A stretch of 64,000 bases of DNA from Phreatobacter sp. (GCF_022843985.1 NZ_JALHMP010000010.1:62001-126000), one strand, 5' to 3'; counted from the first letter of the stretch, positions 28,679 to 38,030 are shown. Translations and numbers: made by a program. Notes: a model not told the origin generated them from the letters alone.

Positions 28679-29485
28679 TCACAGGCGGTTGAGGCGGAGC
28701 GGCATCGGCCGGCCGCCCCGGTCGGAAGCAACAGGGCTGGCGGGGGCCGTCGCGGCCGCAGCGCTGCAGGGAAGGCGCGCCAGTTCCGCCCGGGCGAAGA
28801 GGGCGGCGATGGCGGCGTCGCGGACCCCGACGGTGAAGAGCCGATCGACGAAGCAGGAGGCATCCTGGCGGTTGACGATCTCCGGACCGCCGTTGCAGAC
28901 CCACCCGGTCAACCGGATGCCCGCCTCGCCGTCGCGCAGGGCAAAGCCGAGGCAGGCCTTGCTGCCCTCTTCGCTCTCCAATGTCATGTCGGCCGTCGCC
29001 ATCGGCCCGAACTTGGTCGCCAGCGGCAGCGGATTGGCGTTGATCGTCGCCGACAAGCCGAGATCGCTGAGGACCGCAGCCAGGTCGGCGGCCGGTGTCG
29101 CGGCGGGGACATCGCTGCGGTCGATCACCAGCGCCGCATGGCGGCGGGCGTCCTCGGCGAGGCCGAAGCGGAAGACTTCCCGGGCGAGTCCGTCGGAGCG
29201 CCGGAACAGGGAGACGTCCTGGCCAAGCGGCCGCCAGCGCGGTGCGTCGACGTCGAAGCCGGCATGGCGCGCCGTCACCGCCCGCCAGACGGGCAGGGCG
29301 TCGGCGGCGTCATCGGCGGCGATCGAGGGGCGGATGGTCTCGGTCGGCGCCGGTGACCCACCGGCAAGGCCCCAGAGCAGCGCCACGGGCAGGCTCGCCA
29401 TGACCGCGAAGGCGCACAGGGCCAGCAGCGCAGGCGTTGTCCGCCGGTCCGGCAGCCTGACAGCCTCTCCCACCGTAGTGCGCAC
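28679..29485 (-). CDS. Membrane-anchored hypothetical protein
   Basis: 268 residues with one membrane helix near the N-terminus (LLALCAFAVMASLPVALLWG) and a long extracytoplasmic domain containing three cysteines (KACLGF, GWVCNGG, ASCFVD). I chose GTG 29485 because AGGGAGGACACGG lies just upstream; an in-frame GTG at 29518 has none. I do not recognise the family. It runs in the same direction as the 84-aa gene, with an 89-base gap between them. Confidence 0.7.
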   Translation of the reverse strand: MRTTVGEAVRLPDRRTTPALLALCAFAVMASLPVALLWGLAGGSPAPTETIRPSIAADDAADALPVWRAVTARHAGFDVDAPRWRPLGQDVSLFRRSDGLAREVFRFGLAEDARRHAALVIDRSDVPAATPAADLAAVLSDLGLSATINANPLPLATKFGPMATADMTLESEEGSKACLGFALRDGEAGIRLTGWVCNGGPEIVNRQDASCFVDRLFTVGVRDAAIAALFARAELARLPCSAAAATAPASPVASDRGGRPMPLRLNRL

Positions 29486-29782
29486 CCGTGTCCTCCCTGC
29501 GACAGCAGGCAGTGTCACCGACAGCCGGAGAGGACCGGGTTGACCGACATGGTTGAGGACGCGTGAATCGTGATCGTGGTGAATGGTTTATGAGCATTGA
29601 CGACCTGCGGCTTCCCCGGCGTTGCGGCGCGGCAACAGGGCGCCGCCACGTGCTGGCCACAAAGCAACCAGTCGTTGACTCTGGCTCCGATTTTTCTTCT
29701 TTCGACAACTGAAGAGAAACTGCTCGCCCCGCTTTCTCGGCGCGTGACCGCCGGATGGTGAAGGGCGGTATGGGAGAGGGTC

Positions 29783-30313
29783 ATGGGACGTCGTCTGACG
29801 CGGCCGCTGGTGGCCGCGGCCTTCGTTGCTTGTGCGGTGGCTGGTATTGCAGCACCGGAGCGCGCTGAGGCGCGCGAGGTCGTTCGCCTGAATTTCCAGG
29901 CCGAGCCCGGCACGATCGTCATCCGCAATTCCGAACGTCGGCTGTACCTCGTCAAGGAGAATGGCGTCGCCATCCGCTACCGCGTCGCCGTGGGCCGCGC
30001 GTCGGAACAGTGGGAGGGCCGGACGGTCGTCAATGGCCGTCACATACGCCCGGCCTGGTCGCCGCCGGCCGTCGTCCGGCGCGCCAAACCGAACCTGCCC
30101 GATGTCATTCCCGGCGGTGCCCCCAACAATCCGATGGGCGAAGGGGCGCTGACTCTTGCCGGCGGCGAATATGCCATCCACGGCACCACGGAAAGCATGC
30201 GCCGCTCGGTCGGCACCGCGGCCTCCTTCGGCTGTTTCCGCATGCTCAATGAGGATGTCGTCGACCTGATGAACCGCGTCGGCGTCGGCACCACGGTCAT
30301 CGTCAAGCGCTGA
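29783..30313 (+). CDS. L,D-transpeptidase (YkuD domain)
   Basis: 176 residues: signal peptide (to about residue 30, ERAEA), then a YkuD domain with the catalytic His in YAIHGTTES and catalytic Cys in SFGCFRM. Such enzymes make 3-3 peptidoglycan cross-links or attach proteins to the wall in the periplasm. GGGAGAGGG precedes the ATG. The single-domain architecture is the common one in Hyphomicrobiales, which carry many paralogs. Confidence 0.93.
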   Translation: MGRRLTRPLVAAAFVACAVAGIAAPERAEAREVVRLNFQAEPGTIVIRNSERRLYLVKENGVAIRYRVAVGRASEQWEGRTVVNGRHIRPAWSPPAVVRRAKPNLPDVIPGGAPNNPMGEGALTLAGGEYAIHGTTESMRRSVGTAASFGCFRMLNEDVVDLMNRVGVGTTVIVKR

Positions 30314-30339
30314 CGATCCGCCGGGCAGGCCGGCCCGCC

Positions 30340-30999
30340 TCAGCGCGGCCCGCCGGCGTCCTCTCCGGCCCGGTCGAGACCGGCGAGCCACCGCCGCGCC
30401 AGGGTGACGTCCGCCTGTGTCAAGCCGTGGCCGGCCGGCAGGATCTCGTGGTCGACCGCGGCGCCGGCGGCCGTCAATTGGGCGGCCAGCCGCGCCGCTT
30501 CCTCCTCCGGCACGATCGGGTCCATGCCGCCCGACAGGATCAGCACGGGTTGGCCCGCGAGGACCGCGACCGGCGGTTGCGGCAGCGGCACCATGGCGCG
30601 GATGAGCACGGCGCCGCCGAGCACCTCGGGGCGGAGCAGCATCATGGCTGCCGCGATATTGGCGCCGTTCGAGAAGCCGACCGCCACCGGTGCGGCAAGA
30701 CCGTGGCGGGCGACCGTGGCCGTGACGAAATCGGCGAGGTCATGGGCGCGCCGCACCACGTCCTCGTGGTCGAAGACGCCTTCCGCCAGCCGGCGGAAGA
30801 AGCGCGGCATCCCGTTTTCCAGGACCTGGCCGCGCGGTGACAGCAGCGCCGCGCCGGGAGCGATCATCTGGCCGAGCGGCAGCAGATCGCTCTCGTCGCC
30901 GCCGGTGCCGTGCAGCAGCAGCAGCGTGGGTCCGCCCTGGCCACTGCCAGGCACGAATCGATGCACGAATCCGCCGGCGGTGTCGGTCATGGTTGTCAT
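30340..30999 (-). CDS. Alpha/beta hydrolase, MhqD/carboxylesterase-like
   Basis: 219 residues of the small carboxylesterase/phospholipase fold: oxyanion LLLLHGTGGDESDLLPL, nucleophile Ser in GFSNGAN, Asp in SGGMDPIVP, His in AGHGLT. The sequence style (SPRGQVLENGMPRFFRRL) is that of MhqD-like esterases. It follows the ring-cleaving dioxygenase-type gene by 60 bases on the same strand, repeating the mhqO/mhqD partnership of hydroquinone detoxification in Bacillus. Start 30999 is preceded by AGGG. Confidence 0.88.
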   Translation of the reverse strand: MTTMTDTAGGFVHRFVPGSGQGGPTLLLLHGTGGDESDLLPLGQMIAPGAALLSPRGQVLENGMPRFFRRLAEGVFDHEDVVRRAHDLADFVTATVARHGLAAPVAVGFSNGANIAAAMMLLRPEVLGGAVLIRAMVPLPQPPVAVLAGQPVLILSGGMDPIVPEEEAARLAAQLTAAGAAVDHEILPAGHGLTQADVTLARRWLAGLDRAGEDAGGPR

Positions 31000-31059
31000 G
31001 GGAGACCCTTGTCTGGCCGGCCGTCGCACCGGATGGCGCGACGGTGTCGTGGGGCTGCG

Positions 31060-31992
31060 TCAGGCGAGCGAGGGCAGGACGGCCTCGATGCGGGCGCGCA
31101 TCGGTTCGAGACCGGCCGGCAGTTTCAGGGCCTCGCCGAGCGTCTCAACCGGCTCGTCCACGGCAAAGCCGGGCACGTCGGTGGCAATCTCGAACAGCAC
31201 GCCGCCCGGTTCACGGAAATAGACCGAGCGGAAATAGTTGCGGTCCCGTTGTTCGGTGACGCGCTGGCCGTGCCGGAGGGTGAGGCGCTCCACCATGGCC
31301 TGCTGGGCCGCATCGTCGGTGGCGCGGAAGGCGACATGGTGGACGGAACCGGCGCCCTCGCGGCCCTTGAGGAACCCGCCGGACGCCCGGATGTCGACAA
31401 TGCCACCGAGGGGGTTGCCGGGCACGGCATAGCGCGTCACCGCGCCCTCCATCCCGACCCGCGCGAAGCCGAAGACATCGGTAAGGATGGCGCCCGTCGC
31501 CTCGCCCCTGTCGACCAGCAGGCTGACGCCATGGAAGCCGCGGATCGCATGGGCAGCGGGAAAGCCGCTGTCCGCCCACGCGGGCTCCGCCTCCAGTCCC
31601 CGCACGCCGACCAGCGCCAGGCGCATCCCGTCGGGATCGCGGAAGGCGAGGACCGGGTCGCCGAAGCGCTTCTCGATCGTCTCGTGCGGCACGCCCTTGT
31701 CGACGAACCGGTGCGCCCACCAGCCGAGCGCGCTTTCCGGCACACGGAACACCGTCTCCTGGATCTGGCCGACGCCGAGCCGTCCCGGCGCCGCCTGCTC
31801 CCAGGGGAAGAAGGTCAGGATCGTGCCGGGCGTGCCCGCCCCGTCGCCGAAATAGAGGTGATAGGTGCCGGGATCGTCGAAATTGACGGTTTTCTTTACC
31901 AGACGCAGCCCGAGGATGTCGGCATAGAAGGCGAGGTTGCGCCGCGCCGGGCCGGAAATGGCGGTGACATGGTGGATGCCGTTGAAGGACAT
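31060..31992 (-). CDS. Ring-cleaving dioxygenase-like VOC protein (MhqO/LinE-like)
   Basis: 310 residues with two vicinal-oxygen-chelate modules. Likely metal ligands are His of GIHHVTA, His of VHHVAF and Glu of LFEIATD. Relatives (MhqO) are extradiol-type enzymes acting on hydroquinones. AGGAGG six bases ahead of ATG 31992 fixes the start. Probable operon with the MhqD-like hydrolase, suggesting quinone or electrophile stress defence; no MarR repressor gene is adjacent. Confidence 0.9.
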   Translation of the reverse strand: MSFNGIHHVTAISGPARRNLAFYADILGLRLVKKTVNFDDPGTYHLYFGDGAGTPGTILTFFPWEQAAPGRLGVGQIQETVFRVPESALGWWAHRFVDKGVPHETIEKRFGDPVLAFRDPDGMRLALVGVRGLEAEPAWADSGFPAAHAIRGFHGVSLLVDRGEATGAILTDVFGFARVGMEGAVTRYAVPGNPLGGIVDIRASGGFLKGREGAGSVHHVAFRATDDAAQQAMVERLTLRHGQRVTEQRDRNYFRSVYFREPGGVLFEIATDVPGFAVDEPVETLGEALKLPAGLEPMRARIEAVLPSLA

Positions 31993-32135
31993 GAAAGCCT
32001 CCTGTCGGACGCCTGTCGCGCCCCGTTGACGGCAAGATAGGGGGCGCGGGCCCGGGCGCCACGGCAAAGACGTTGCAGCGGCGCAAGCCGACTATGCGTC
32101 CGTCTCAGCCGCCCGCGCCCGCCGCGGCAGTCGGG

Positions 32136-32819
32136 TCAGTTGGCCTTCGGGAAGACATAGATGAAGGTCGCCATGCCGGTCTCCGGCGTCGTGTCGGGAT
32201 CGCGGACATATTCCTCGACGAAGGCGTCCTCGGCCGTGATCGACTGGACGTCGAGGTGGTTGGCAATCTCGTCATAGGTCTGTTCCATCGTGTCGTAACC
32301 GCCATGATGGACAAAACGCAGGGCCCGGCCGGCCGGAGTTTCACCGGGCCTGCCGGGCGCATAGGCCGCCGCGGGTCGGGTAGCCTCGCGCACGGGCAGG
32401 ATCGCCTCATAGTCGACGGCGTCGTCGGAGGAGGAGACGAAGCGGATCATCGGCGGTCCGGAGATCACCGCGCCCTCGCGGGCGGCGATGGCCCTGAGCT
32501 CGGCAATGGCCTTGCGGAAGGTCCCGTAGAGGTCGTCCCAGGAGGTCTTGCCGGTCAGGATCAGCGCCGGCCGGGCCGCCAGCGTCACCTCGTCGCCAAA
32601 GCCCGCCGCCTGGATCGCCTCGTCGGAGGGCAGAACGCTGGCAGCGGCCGGCGGCACGGCGGGCGGGGCTTCGGCCGGGGCGACCAGTCCGGGGGGAGGC
32701 GCCTCGGTCGCCGCCGGCGGTGCCGGCGTCTGGGCCGCGGCCTCCCCTCCCATCGCGAAGGCCACGAGCCCGGCCAGGAGCGCAGTGCTGAGACCGTATC
32801 CGGCACCCCGTCGCATCAT
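32136..32819 (-). CDS. Secreted GyrI-like (effector-binding domain) protein
   Basis: 227 residues. A signal peptide (MMRRGAGYGLSTALLAGL, cleavage near AAAQT) and a 60-residue Pro/Ala-rich linker precede a GyrI-like domain with DYEAILPV, GRALRFVHHGGYDTMEQTYDEI and the end MATFIYVFPK. The domain binds small hydrophobic ligands; here it is extracytoplasmic and without a DNA-binding part. Start 32819 follows GAGAGGATCGAC; upstream in-frame starts overlap dapF. Role unknown. Confidence 0.8.
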   Translation of the reverse strand: MMRRGAGYGLSTALLAGLVAFAMGGEAAAQTPAPPAATEAPPPGLVAPAEAPPAVPPAAASVLPSDEAIQAAGFGDEVTLAARPALILTGKTSWDDLYGTFRKAIAELRAIAAREGAVISGPPMIRFVSSSDDAVDYEAILPVREATRPAAAYAPGRPGETPAGRALRFVHHGGYDTMEQTYDEIANHLDVQSITAEDAFVEEYVRDPDTTPETGMATFIYVFPKAN

Positions 32820-32967
32820 GTCGATCCTCTCGTGCCCGTCGCCTGCCCGGACCCAAGCCTTCCGTCGGTTTTGGATAAGGCGAGGATATCCTATATAGGA
32901 ACCGCGCATTGTGTCCTCGCCATCACATTCTCCCATCAACTCCCACGCTGCACCACGGGTCCCGAGC

Positions 32968-33834
32968 ATGAGCCCGCTCGCCAACCATCCGTTCTGGAAG
33001 ATGAACGGCGCCGGCAACGAGATCGTCGTCCTCGACCTGCGCGCCTCCGGCCATGTCGTCACCGCCGTCGAGGCGCGGGCGATTGCGGCCGACGAAAGCT
33101 CGCGCTTCGACCAGATGATGGTGCTGCACAAGCCGCGTACCCCCGGCACGCGCTGCTATATCCGCATCTACAACACCGACGGCACCGAGGCGGGCGCCTG
33201 CGGCAATGGCACGCGCTGCGTCGCCTGGGTTCTGGCCGAGGAAGACGGCAGCGACCGGTTCACGGTCGAGACGGTCGCCGGTCTCCTCGCCTGCCGGCGC
33301 GTCGGTCCCCATGCCTTCTCGGTCGACATGGGCGAGCCGAAGTTCGGCTGGCAGGACATCCCGCTGGCCGAGGAGTTCCGCGACACCCGCGCCATCGAAC
33401 TGCAGATCGGCCCCATCGACGCGCCCGTTCTGCACTCGCCCTCGGTGGTCTCGATGGGCAATCCCCATGCGATCTTCTGGGTCGACGACCCCTATGCCTT
33501 CGACCTGCCGAAGATCGGGCCTATGCTTGAGAACCACCCGATCTTCCCCGAGCGGGCCAACATCTCGCTCGCCGCGGTGAAGGCGCGCGACCATATCCTG
33601 CTCTGGGTCTGGGAGCGCGGCGTCGGCATCACGCGCGCCTGCGGCTCGGCCGCCTGTGCCACCGTCGTCGCGGCGGCGCGGACGAAGCGCACCGACCGCG
33701 CCGCAACCGTGTCCCTGCCCGGCGGCGATCTCTTTGTCGCATGGCGGGAGGATAATCACGTCATCATGACCGGCCCGACCGAACTCGAGCACCAGGGCAC
33801 CTTCGCGCCCGCGCTTTTTGCCACGGCCGCCTGA
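32968..33834 (+). CDS. dapF: Diaminopimelate epimerase
   Basis: 288 residues. The two catalytic cysteines are in GACGNGTRC and [10 protein letters not shown], and [11 protein letters not shown] is the family N-terminus. It converts LL- to meso-diaminopimelate for peptidoglycan and lysine. The ATG at 32968 gives the usual [14 protein letters not shown] start; a GTG at 32911 is in frame but unlikely. mtaB begins 4 bases after its stop, so the two are co-transcribed. Confidence 0.95.
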   Translation: MSPLANHPFWKMNGAGNEIVVLDLRASGHVVTAVEARAIAADESSRFDQMMVLHKPRTPGTRCYIRIYNTDGTEAGACGNGTRCVAWVLAEEDGSDRFTVETVAGLLACRRVGPHAFSVDMGEPKFGWQDIPLAEEFRDTRAIELQIGPIDAPVLHSPSVVSMGNPHAIFWVDDPYAFDLPKIGPMLENHPIFPERANISLAAVKARDHILLWVWERGVGITRACGSAACATVVAAARTKRTDRAATVSLPGGDLFVAWREDNHVIMTGPTELEHQGTFAPALFATAA

Positions 33835-33838
33835 CGCC

Positions 33839-35134
33839 ATGGACCCGCGTCCCGCCTCGGTCGAGGTCATCACCTTCGGCTGCCGGCTCAACACCTCGGA
33901 ATCCGAGGTCATGCAGCGGCTCGCCGCCGAGGCCGGGCTGACCGAGGCCATCGTCGTCAACACCTGCGCGGTCACCGCCGAGGCGACGCGGCAGGCGCGC
34001 CAGGCCATCCGCCGCCTGAAGCGCGAGAATCCCGACGCCCGCATCGTCGTCACCGGCTGCGCCGCGCAGACCGAGCCCGAGGTCTTCGCCGCCATGGCGG
34101 AGGTCGACCGGGTCATCGGCAATGACGAGAAGATGAAGGCCGAGGCCTGGGGCGAGACCCGCCAGGCCCTGGCGCGCGGGCCCGATTTCGGCATCGCTGC
34201 CAGCGAGAAGGTCGCGGTCAACGACATCATGGCGGTGCGCGAACAGGCCCTGCACCTGATCGACGGGCTGACCGGCCGCTCGCGCGCCTTCGTCCAGGTG
34301 CAGAACGGCTGCGACCATCGCTGCACCTTCTGCATCATCCCCTATGGGCGCGGCAACAGCCGGTCCGTGCCGATGGGCGAGGTGGTGGATCAGGTCATGA
34401 GGCTCGTCGACAACGGCTACCGCGAGGTGGTGCTGACCGGTGTCGACATCACCAGCTACGGCCAGGGCCTGCCGGGCGAGCCCAGGCTCGGCGCACTGGT
34501 CAAGGCGATCCTCCGCCACGTTCCCGCTCTCGAGCGGCTGCGCATCTCCTCCATCGATTCCGTCGAGGCCGATCCCGACCTGCTCGACGTCATTGCCGGC
34601 GAGGCGCGCTTCATGCCGCATCTGCACCTGTCGCTGCAGGCCGGCGACGACATGGTCCTGAAGCGGATGAAGCGCCGCCACCTGCGCGAGGATGCCGTCC
34701 GGTTCTGCGCGGAGGTCCGCCGCCTGCGGCCCGACATGGTCTTCGGGGCGGACATCATCGCCGGCTTCCCGACGGAGACGGAGGCGATGTTTTCCGGCTC
34801 GCTGGCCATCGTCGAGGATTGCGGGCTGACGCATCTGCACGTCTTTCCCTATTCCCCGCGGCCGGGAACCCCCGCCGCCCGGATGCCCCAGGTTGCCCGC
34901 GACGTGGTGAAGGATCGCGCCCGCCGCCTGCGCGACAAGGGCCAGGCCGCCCTCGTCGCCCATCTCGACGCCATGGTCGGCCGCAGCTACCGGGTGCTGG
35001 CCGAGACGCGCGACATGGGCCGCACCGAGCACTTCACCCCGGTGCGTCTCACCGCTCCCGTCGAGCCCGGCAGGATCGTTGCCGTCACCATCGCCTCCCA
35101 TGACTGCCGTGAGGCCGTCGCCGCCCCGGGGTGA
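33839..35134 (+). CDS. mtaB: tRNA t6A37 methylthiotransferase MtaB
   Basis: 431 residues. N-terminal MTTase domain (TFGCRLNTSES, VVNTCAVT, VTGCAAQ with three cluster-binding Cys), radical-SAM core with CDHRCTFC, and a C-terminal TRAM domain. It adds a methylthio group to threonylcarbamoyladenosine 37 of ANN-decoding tRNAs. dapF-mtaB adjacency is usual in this order, where ftsY often follows; here a stress-gene cluster follows instead. Confidence 0.94.
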   Translation: MDPRPASVEVITFGCRLNTSESEVMQRLAAEAGLTEAIVVNTCAVTAEATRQARQAIRRLKRENPDARIVVTGCAAQTEPEVFAAMAEVDRVIGNDEKMKAEAWGETRQALARGPDFGIAASEKVAVNDIMAVREQALHLIDGLTGRSRAFVQVQNGCDHRCTFCIIPYGRGNSRSVPMGEVVDQVMRLVDNGYREVVLTGVDITSYGQGLPGEPRLGALVKAILRHVPALERLRISSIDSVEADPDLLDVIAGEARFMPHLHLSLQAGDDMVLKRMKRRHLREDAVRFCAEVRRLRPDMVFGADIIAGFPTETEAMFSGSLAIVEDCGLTHLHVFPYSPRPGTPAARMPQVARDVVKDRARRLRDKGQAALVAHLDAMVGRSYRVLAETRDMGRTEHFTPVRLTAPVEPGRIVAVTIASHDCREAVAAPG

Positions 35135-35143
35135 AACCGCTCC

Positions 35144-35169
35144 GGAACCTTCTCCCGAAGCTCTGCGTT
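35144..35169 (+). promoter_or_regulatory. EcfG-type promoter for the 28-aa peptide gene
   Basis: GGAAC (35144-35148), 17 bases, CGTT (35166-35169): exact match to the alphaproteobacterial EcfG consensus, 36 bases before the ATG at 35205. Confidence 0.75.
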
Positions 35170-35204
35170 GTCAGCGCGAGACCGCAAGACAGGGAGATGG
35201 AAAC

Positions 35205-35291
35205 ATGGGACTCGGACGCGGCGCTCTCCTGTGGCTGATCGGCATTCCCCTGCCGATCATCATTCTTCTCGCCATTTTCTGGGGCGGCTGA
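35205..35291 (+). CDS. 28-residue hydrophobic membrane peptide
   Basis: A tiny gene encoding MGLGRGALLWLIG followed by IPLPIIILLAIFWGG, essentially one membrane helix with a short basic N-terminus. GGGAGATGG is spaced ideally before the ATG, and an exact EcfG-type promoter lies 36 bases upstream. Similar short peptides of the form RGALLWLIGIP occur widely in alphaproteobacteria without known function. The promoter suggests induction in the general stress response. Too short for most gene finders. Confidence 0.75.
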   Translation: MGLGRGALLWLIGIPLPIIILLAIFWGG

Positions 35292-35395
35292 ACGCGGCTC
35301 CCGTAGCGGCATGGACCCGATCGGACGGAGGGACCGGGCATGTCCCGGGCCCTGTCGATGTCGCAGGCCATGCGACAGGTGACAGGCCGTCGGCG

Positions 35396-36886
35396 TCACC
35401 GCACAAGTGTCTGGATCGGCACCGTCAGGCTGACTCGCAGGCCCGACCGTGACCAGTCATAGGTCAGCGCGCCCTTCAACTGGCGCTGAACGCTCATGGT
35501 GATGAGCTGGCTACCGAAGCCGCGATGGGTCGGCGCTTCGCCGGTTGCCGTCGCCTTGTGCTCGGTCCAGTTGAGCGTCACCTCGGTCGCCGTGGCCGTC
35601 CAGGCGATGTCCAGCGCGCTGCCCTCCTCCGCCAGCGCTCCATATTTGGCGGCATTGGTGGCCAGTTCGTGGAAGACCAGCGCCAGGCTCGTCGCCGCCG
35701 ACGCACCGAGCATGACGGGCGGACCGGTCACCCTCACCTGGTCGGGATGGCCGAGATGGGGGGCCAGGATGCGCTCGAGCAGGTCAGACAGGGGGGTCGT
35801 CTCGGTCTCGTTCGGTTCTCCGAACACGGCGGACCGGATCAGGTCATGGGCCGCGGCGAGCGCCGTCAGCCGCCCGCGCAGGGCTTCCGCCATGTCCCGC
35901 GGTGTCGCCGTCGTGCGGGCGGTCATGGAGATGAGACCGGACACCACGGCGAAGATGTTTTTCACCCGGTGATTGAGCTCGCGCAGCAGGATCGAGCGCG
36001 CCTCCTCCGATTCCTTCAACTCGGTGATGTCGACGATGGCGCCGGGAAAACGGGCCGGCCGACCCTCGTGGTCATAGAGGCATTCGCCGCGGGCGATGAC
36101 CCAGCGCCAGCCGCCGTCGCGCGCCTTGAGGCGGTATTCGGCCGAGTATTTCTCTTTGCTGGCGATGGCGACGCGGAAGGCATCGCGCACCCTCGCAATG
36201 TCGTCGGGATGGATCGACTCGAGATATTGCTCCACTGGCATGCCGGCTTCGCCCGACACCCTGCCGGGGCCGAAGAGATCCGCGAGGCGTGCATCTGGGA
36301 AGAACAGGTTGGAGCCGATATGCCAGTCCCAGGTGCCGATCATGCCGGCTGAGTTGAGCGCGAAGGCCAGCCTTTCGCGGCTGCGCGCCAGTTCCTGCTG
36401 GACACGCACCCGCTCCGTTGTCTCGGTCACGATTCCCAGAACACCGATGCGTGCACCCGCCTCGTCGACGACCGGGCTGTAAGCGAGATCGAACCACAGA
36501 TCCTCCGGGCCGCCGTTGCGATAGAGGACCAGGGGCAGGTCGGTATAGGTGACGGGGGTGCCGGCGAGCACCGTGTCGAGCACGGTCCTGTTGAACGCCG
36601 CCGCCTCCGGCCAGCCTGTACAGACCGCCTGTCCGAGAATGTGCGGATGGCGCGAGCCGGCAATCTGCGCATAGCCGTCATTATAGATCATGAGGCCGTC
36701 GGCACCGACCAACAGCACCTGCGGAGCGGGAGAAGCGAGGATGACCTTCACCACGGTTCTGAGGGTCGCGGACCAGCCTTCGATCGGGCCGAGCCCCGAC
36801 GCGGTCCAGTCATGGGCGGCGATGATCCGGCCCATCTCGCCGCCGCGGCACGCCAGCCGCTCTGTCCATGTGCTGCCATTCGTCAT
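35396..36886 (-). CDS. HWE-family sensor histidine kinase with PAS domains
   Basis: About 496 residues, cytoplasmic, no membrane segments. Two PAS domains (roughly 55-185 and 190-310, the second with PAC end ARFPGAIVDITELKES), then the HWE/HisKA_2 core: phospho-acceptor His in RELNHRVKNIFAVV, N-box FHELATNAAKYGAL and glycine box HRGFGSQLI. The ATP-binding elements look intact. Kinases of this type phosphorylate PhyR in other alphaproteobacteria, and phyR is 12 kb away, so it is a candidate GSR input. Ribosome site at 36886 is weak; start uncertain. Confidence 0.85.
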   Translation of the reverse strand: MTNGSTWTERLACRGGEMGRIIAAHDWTASGLGPIEGWSATLRTVVKVILASPAPQVLLVGADGLMIYNDGYAQIAGSRHPHILGQAVCTGWPEAAAFNRTVLDTVLAGTPVTYTDLPLVLYRNGGPEDLWFDLAYSPVVDEAGARIGVLGIVTETTERVRVQQELARSRERLAFALNSAGMIGTWDWHIGSNLFFPDARLADLFGPGRVSGEAGMPVEQYLESIHPDDIARVRDAFRVAIASKEKYSAEYRLKARDGGWRWVIARGECLYDHEGRPARFPGAIVDITELKESEEARSILLRELNHRVKNIFAVVSGLISMTARTTATPRDMAEALRGRLTALAAAHDLIRSAVFGEPNETETTPLSDLLERILAPHLGHPDQVRVTGPPVMLGASAATSLALVFHELATNAAKYGALAEEGSALDIAWTATATEVTLNWTEHKATATGEAPTHRGFGSQLITMSVQRQLKGALTYDWSRSGLRVSLTVPIQTLVR

Positions 36887-37168
36887 GACGGATGCGCGGC
36901 CCGTAATCCTGGCGACCCGCGGTCCACTGGCGGTTCGGTCAGGCAACGCAGGACGAGCGCCGGGGTCGGGCTCCCGGCGCTCCGCATCAATCTCACAACC
37001 CTGTACTGATCGATCATGCAGGTCCCGCCGGTGCGACCGTCCGGCGTTCATCCATAGCACCAGGATAAGGCCCGATCGTGTCAAAAGACGCAGGGCAGGC
37101 GAGCGCGCGCCTGCCGGGGCAAGACGCTCGCGGCCGCAGAGCCAGGGTGTTTCCTCCGACCGCCGCGG

Positions 37169-37342
37169 TCAGGCCCGTCGGATCAGGCCGGCAACCACCG
37201 ACACGACAAAGAGAACGATCGCGACCCAGAAAAGCAACTGGGCGCCGCCCATGGCGGTGCCGGCCAGGCCGCCGAAGCCGAGGGCGGCGGCGATGAGCGC
37301 GACGACGAGAAAAACGATGGCCCAGTGAAGAAGCGAACCCAT
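37169..37342 (-). CDS. DUF1328 small membrane protein (YtjA-like)
   Basis: 57 residues: [20 protein letters not shown], then the Gly-rich turn [14 protein letters not shown] and a second helix ending AGLIRRA, which is the whole DUF1328 family. Two membrane helices, function unknown, commonly stress-induced. GGAGATCC precedes the ATG. The exact EcfG-type promoter at 37413-37437 points to it. The gene is shorter than usual gene-finder cut-offs. Confidence 0.92.
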   Translation of the reverse strand: MGSLLHWAIVFLVVALIAAALGFGGLAGTAMGGAQLLFWVAIVLFVVSVVAGLIRRA

Positions 37343-37412
37343 GGTGGATCTCCGGAACAGAGGACGGATTGGTCGCAGCGCACCGCCGCGGCTATTGCGA
37401 TGTCACCGGACC

Positions 37413-37437
37413 AACGTCGCCGGCCCGACCTTGTTCC
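37413..37437 (-). promoter_or_regulatory. EcfG-type promoter for the DUF1328 gene
   Basis: On the minus strand GGAAC (37437-37433), 16 bases, CGTT (37416-37413): exact consensus, 70 bases upstream of the DUF1328 ATG. Confidence 0.72.
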
Positions 37438-37574
37438 AGCGCCCCGGATGCGGTCTTGCGCGCCACTGCGGTGGCAACAGCCGATCGTCCGGTCGCGGCC
37501 CTGCCGGAGACGGCTGCGTCGTCTTCCGCCTCGACCTCGGCAGGCTCTTCGTCATGGCCCGCTGCCCGCCGCCA

Positions 37575-37600
37575 GGAACCATAAGGCGGCCCATCGCGTT
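37575..37600 (+). promoter_or_regulatory. EcfG-type promoter for the DUF883-like operon
   Basis: GGAAC (37575-37579), 17 bases, CGTT (37597-37600): exact consensus, 70 bases before the ATG at 37671. Confidence 0.72.
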
Positions 37601-37670
37601 CTTGGCTGCAGGACGGCGCCAGGTGGCAATTTCCGGCGCCCCACACCGCAGGACCTTCAGGAGTGAGCCC

Positions 37671-38030
37671 ATGTCGCGCGCCGTAGCCGACCATGATTCG
37701 ACCCCCGACTCCGTCAAGGAGACGGCGGGTAGGGTTGCCGGGATGGCCCGCAACGGTGCATCCGATGCCGTGGACGCCATCGGCGGTTCCGGTCGCAAGG
37801 CTTCTGCCGCCCCGGAGGTTGCCGCCGATCGTGCTGCCGAGATCGCCGAGGACCTGAGCGCGCGGCTGAAGGCCGTCGGCATCGACACCGACGTGATGGT
37901 CGCCGCCGCCAAGGACCGGGCCAGCGGTTTCGAAACGGTCGTCCGCGACGAGATGCAGGGGCACCCGTTGCGCACGCTCGGCCTCGCCGCTGCGGCAGGG
38001 CTTGTTCTCGGCTTGCTGTCGTCGCGGTGA
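37671..38030 (+). CDS. DUF883/ElaB-like membrane-anchored stress protein
   Basis: 119 residues. A long Ala-rich amphipathic region (KETAGRVAGMARNGASDAVD) ends in VGIDTDVMVAAAKDRASG and a C-terminal anchor (LRTLGLAAAAGLVLGLLSSR), the layout of ElaB/YqjD proteins that tether to the inner membrane. A shorter paralog at 59.9-60.1 kb shares the DTDVM core and the anchor. AGGAG precedes the ATG. First gene of an EcfG-type operon: the next gene overlaps its stop (GTGA). Confidence 0.8.
   Translation: MSRAVADHDSTPDSVKETAGRVAGMARNGASDAVDAIGGSGRKASAAPEVAADRAAEIAEDLSARLKAVGIDTDVMVAAAKDRASGFETVVRDEMQGHPLRTLGLAAAAGLVLGLLSSR

Larger units (their letters stand above)
37343..37670. other. 328-base divergent intergenic region with two EcfG-type promoters
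   Basis: This gap separates the DUF1328 gene (minus) from the DUF883-like operon (plus). It holds one exact EcfG-type promoter for each direction (37413-37437 and 37575-37600). Each leaves a 5' leader of about 65 bases. No reading frame in it has protein-like composition. Confidence 0.65.
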
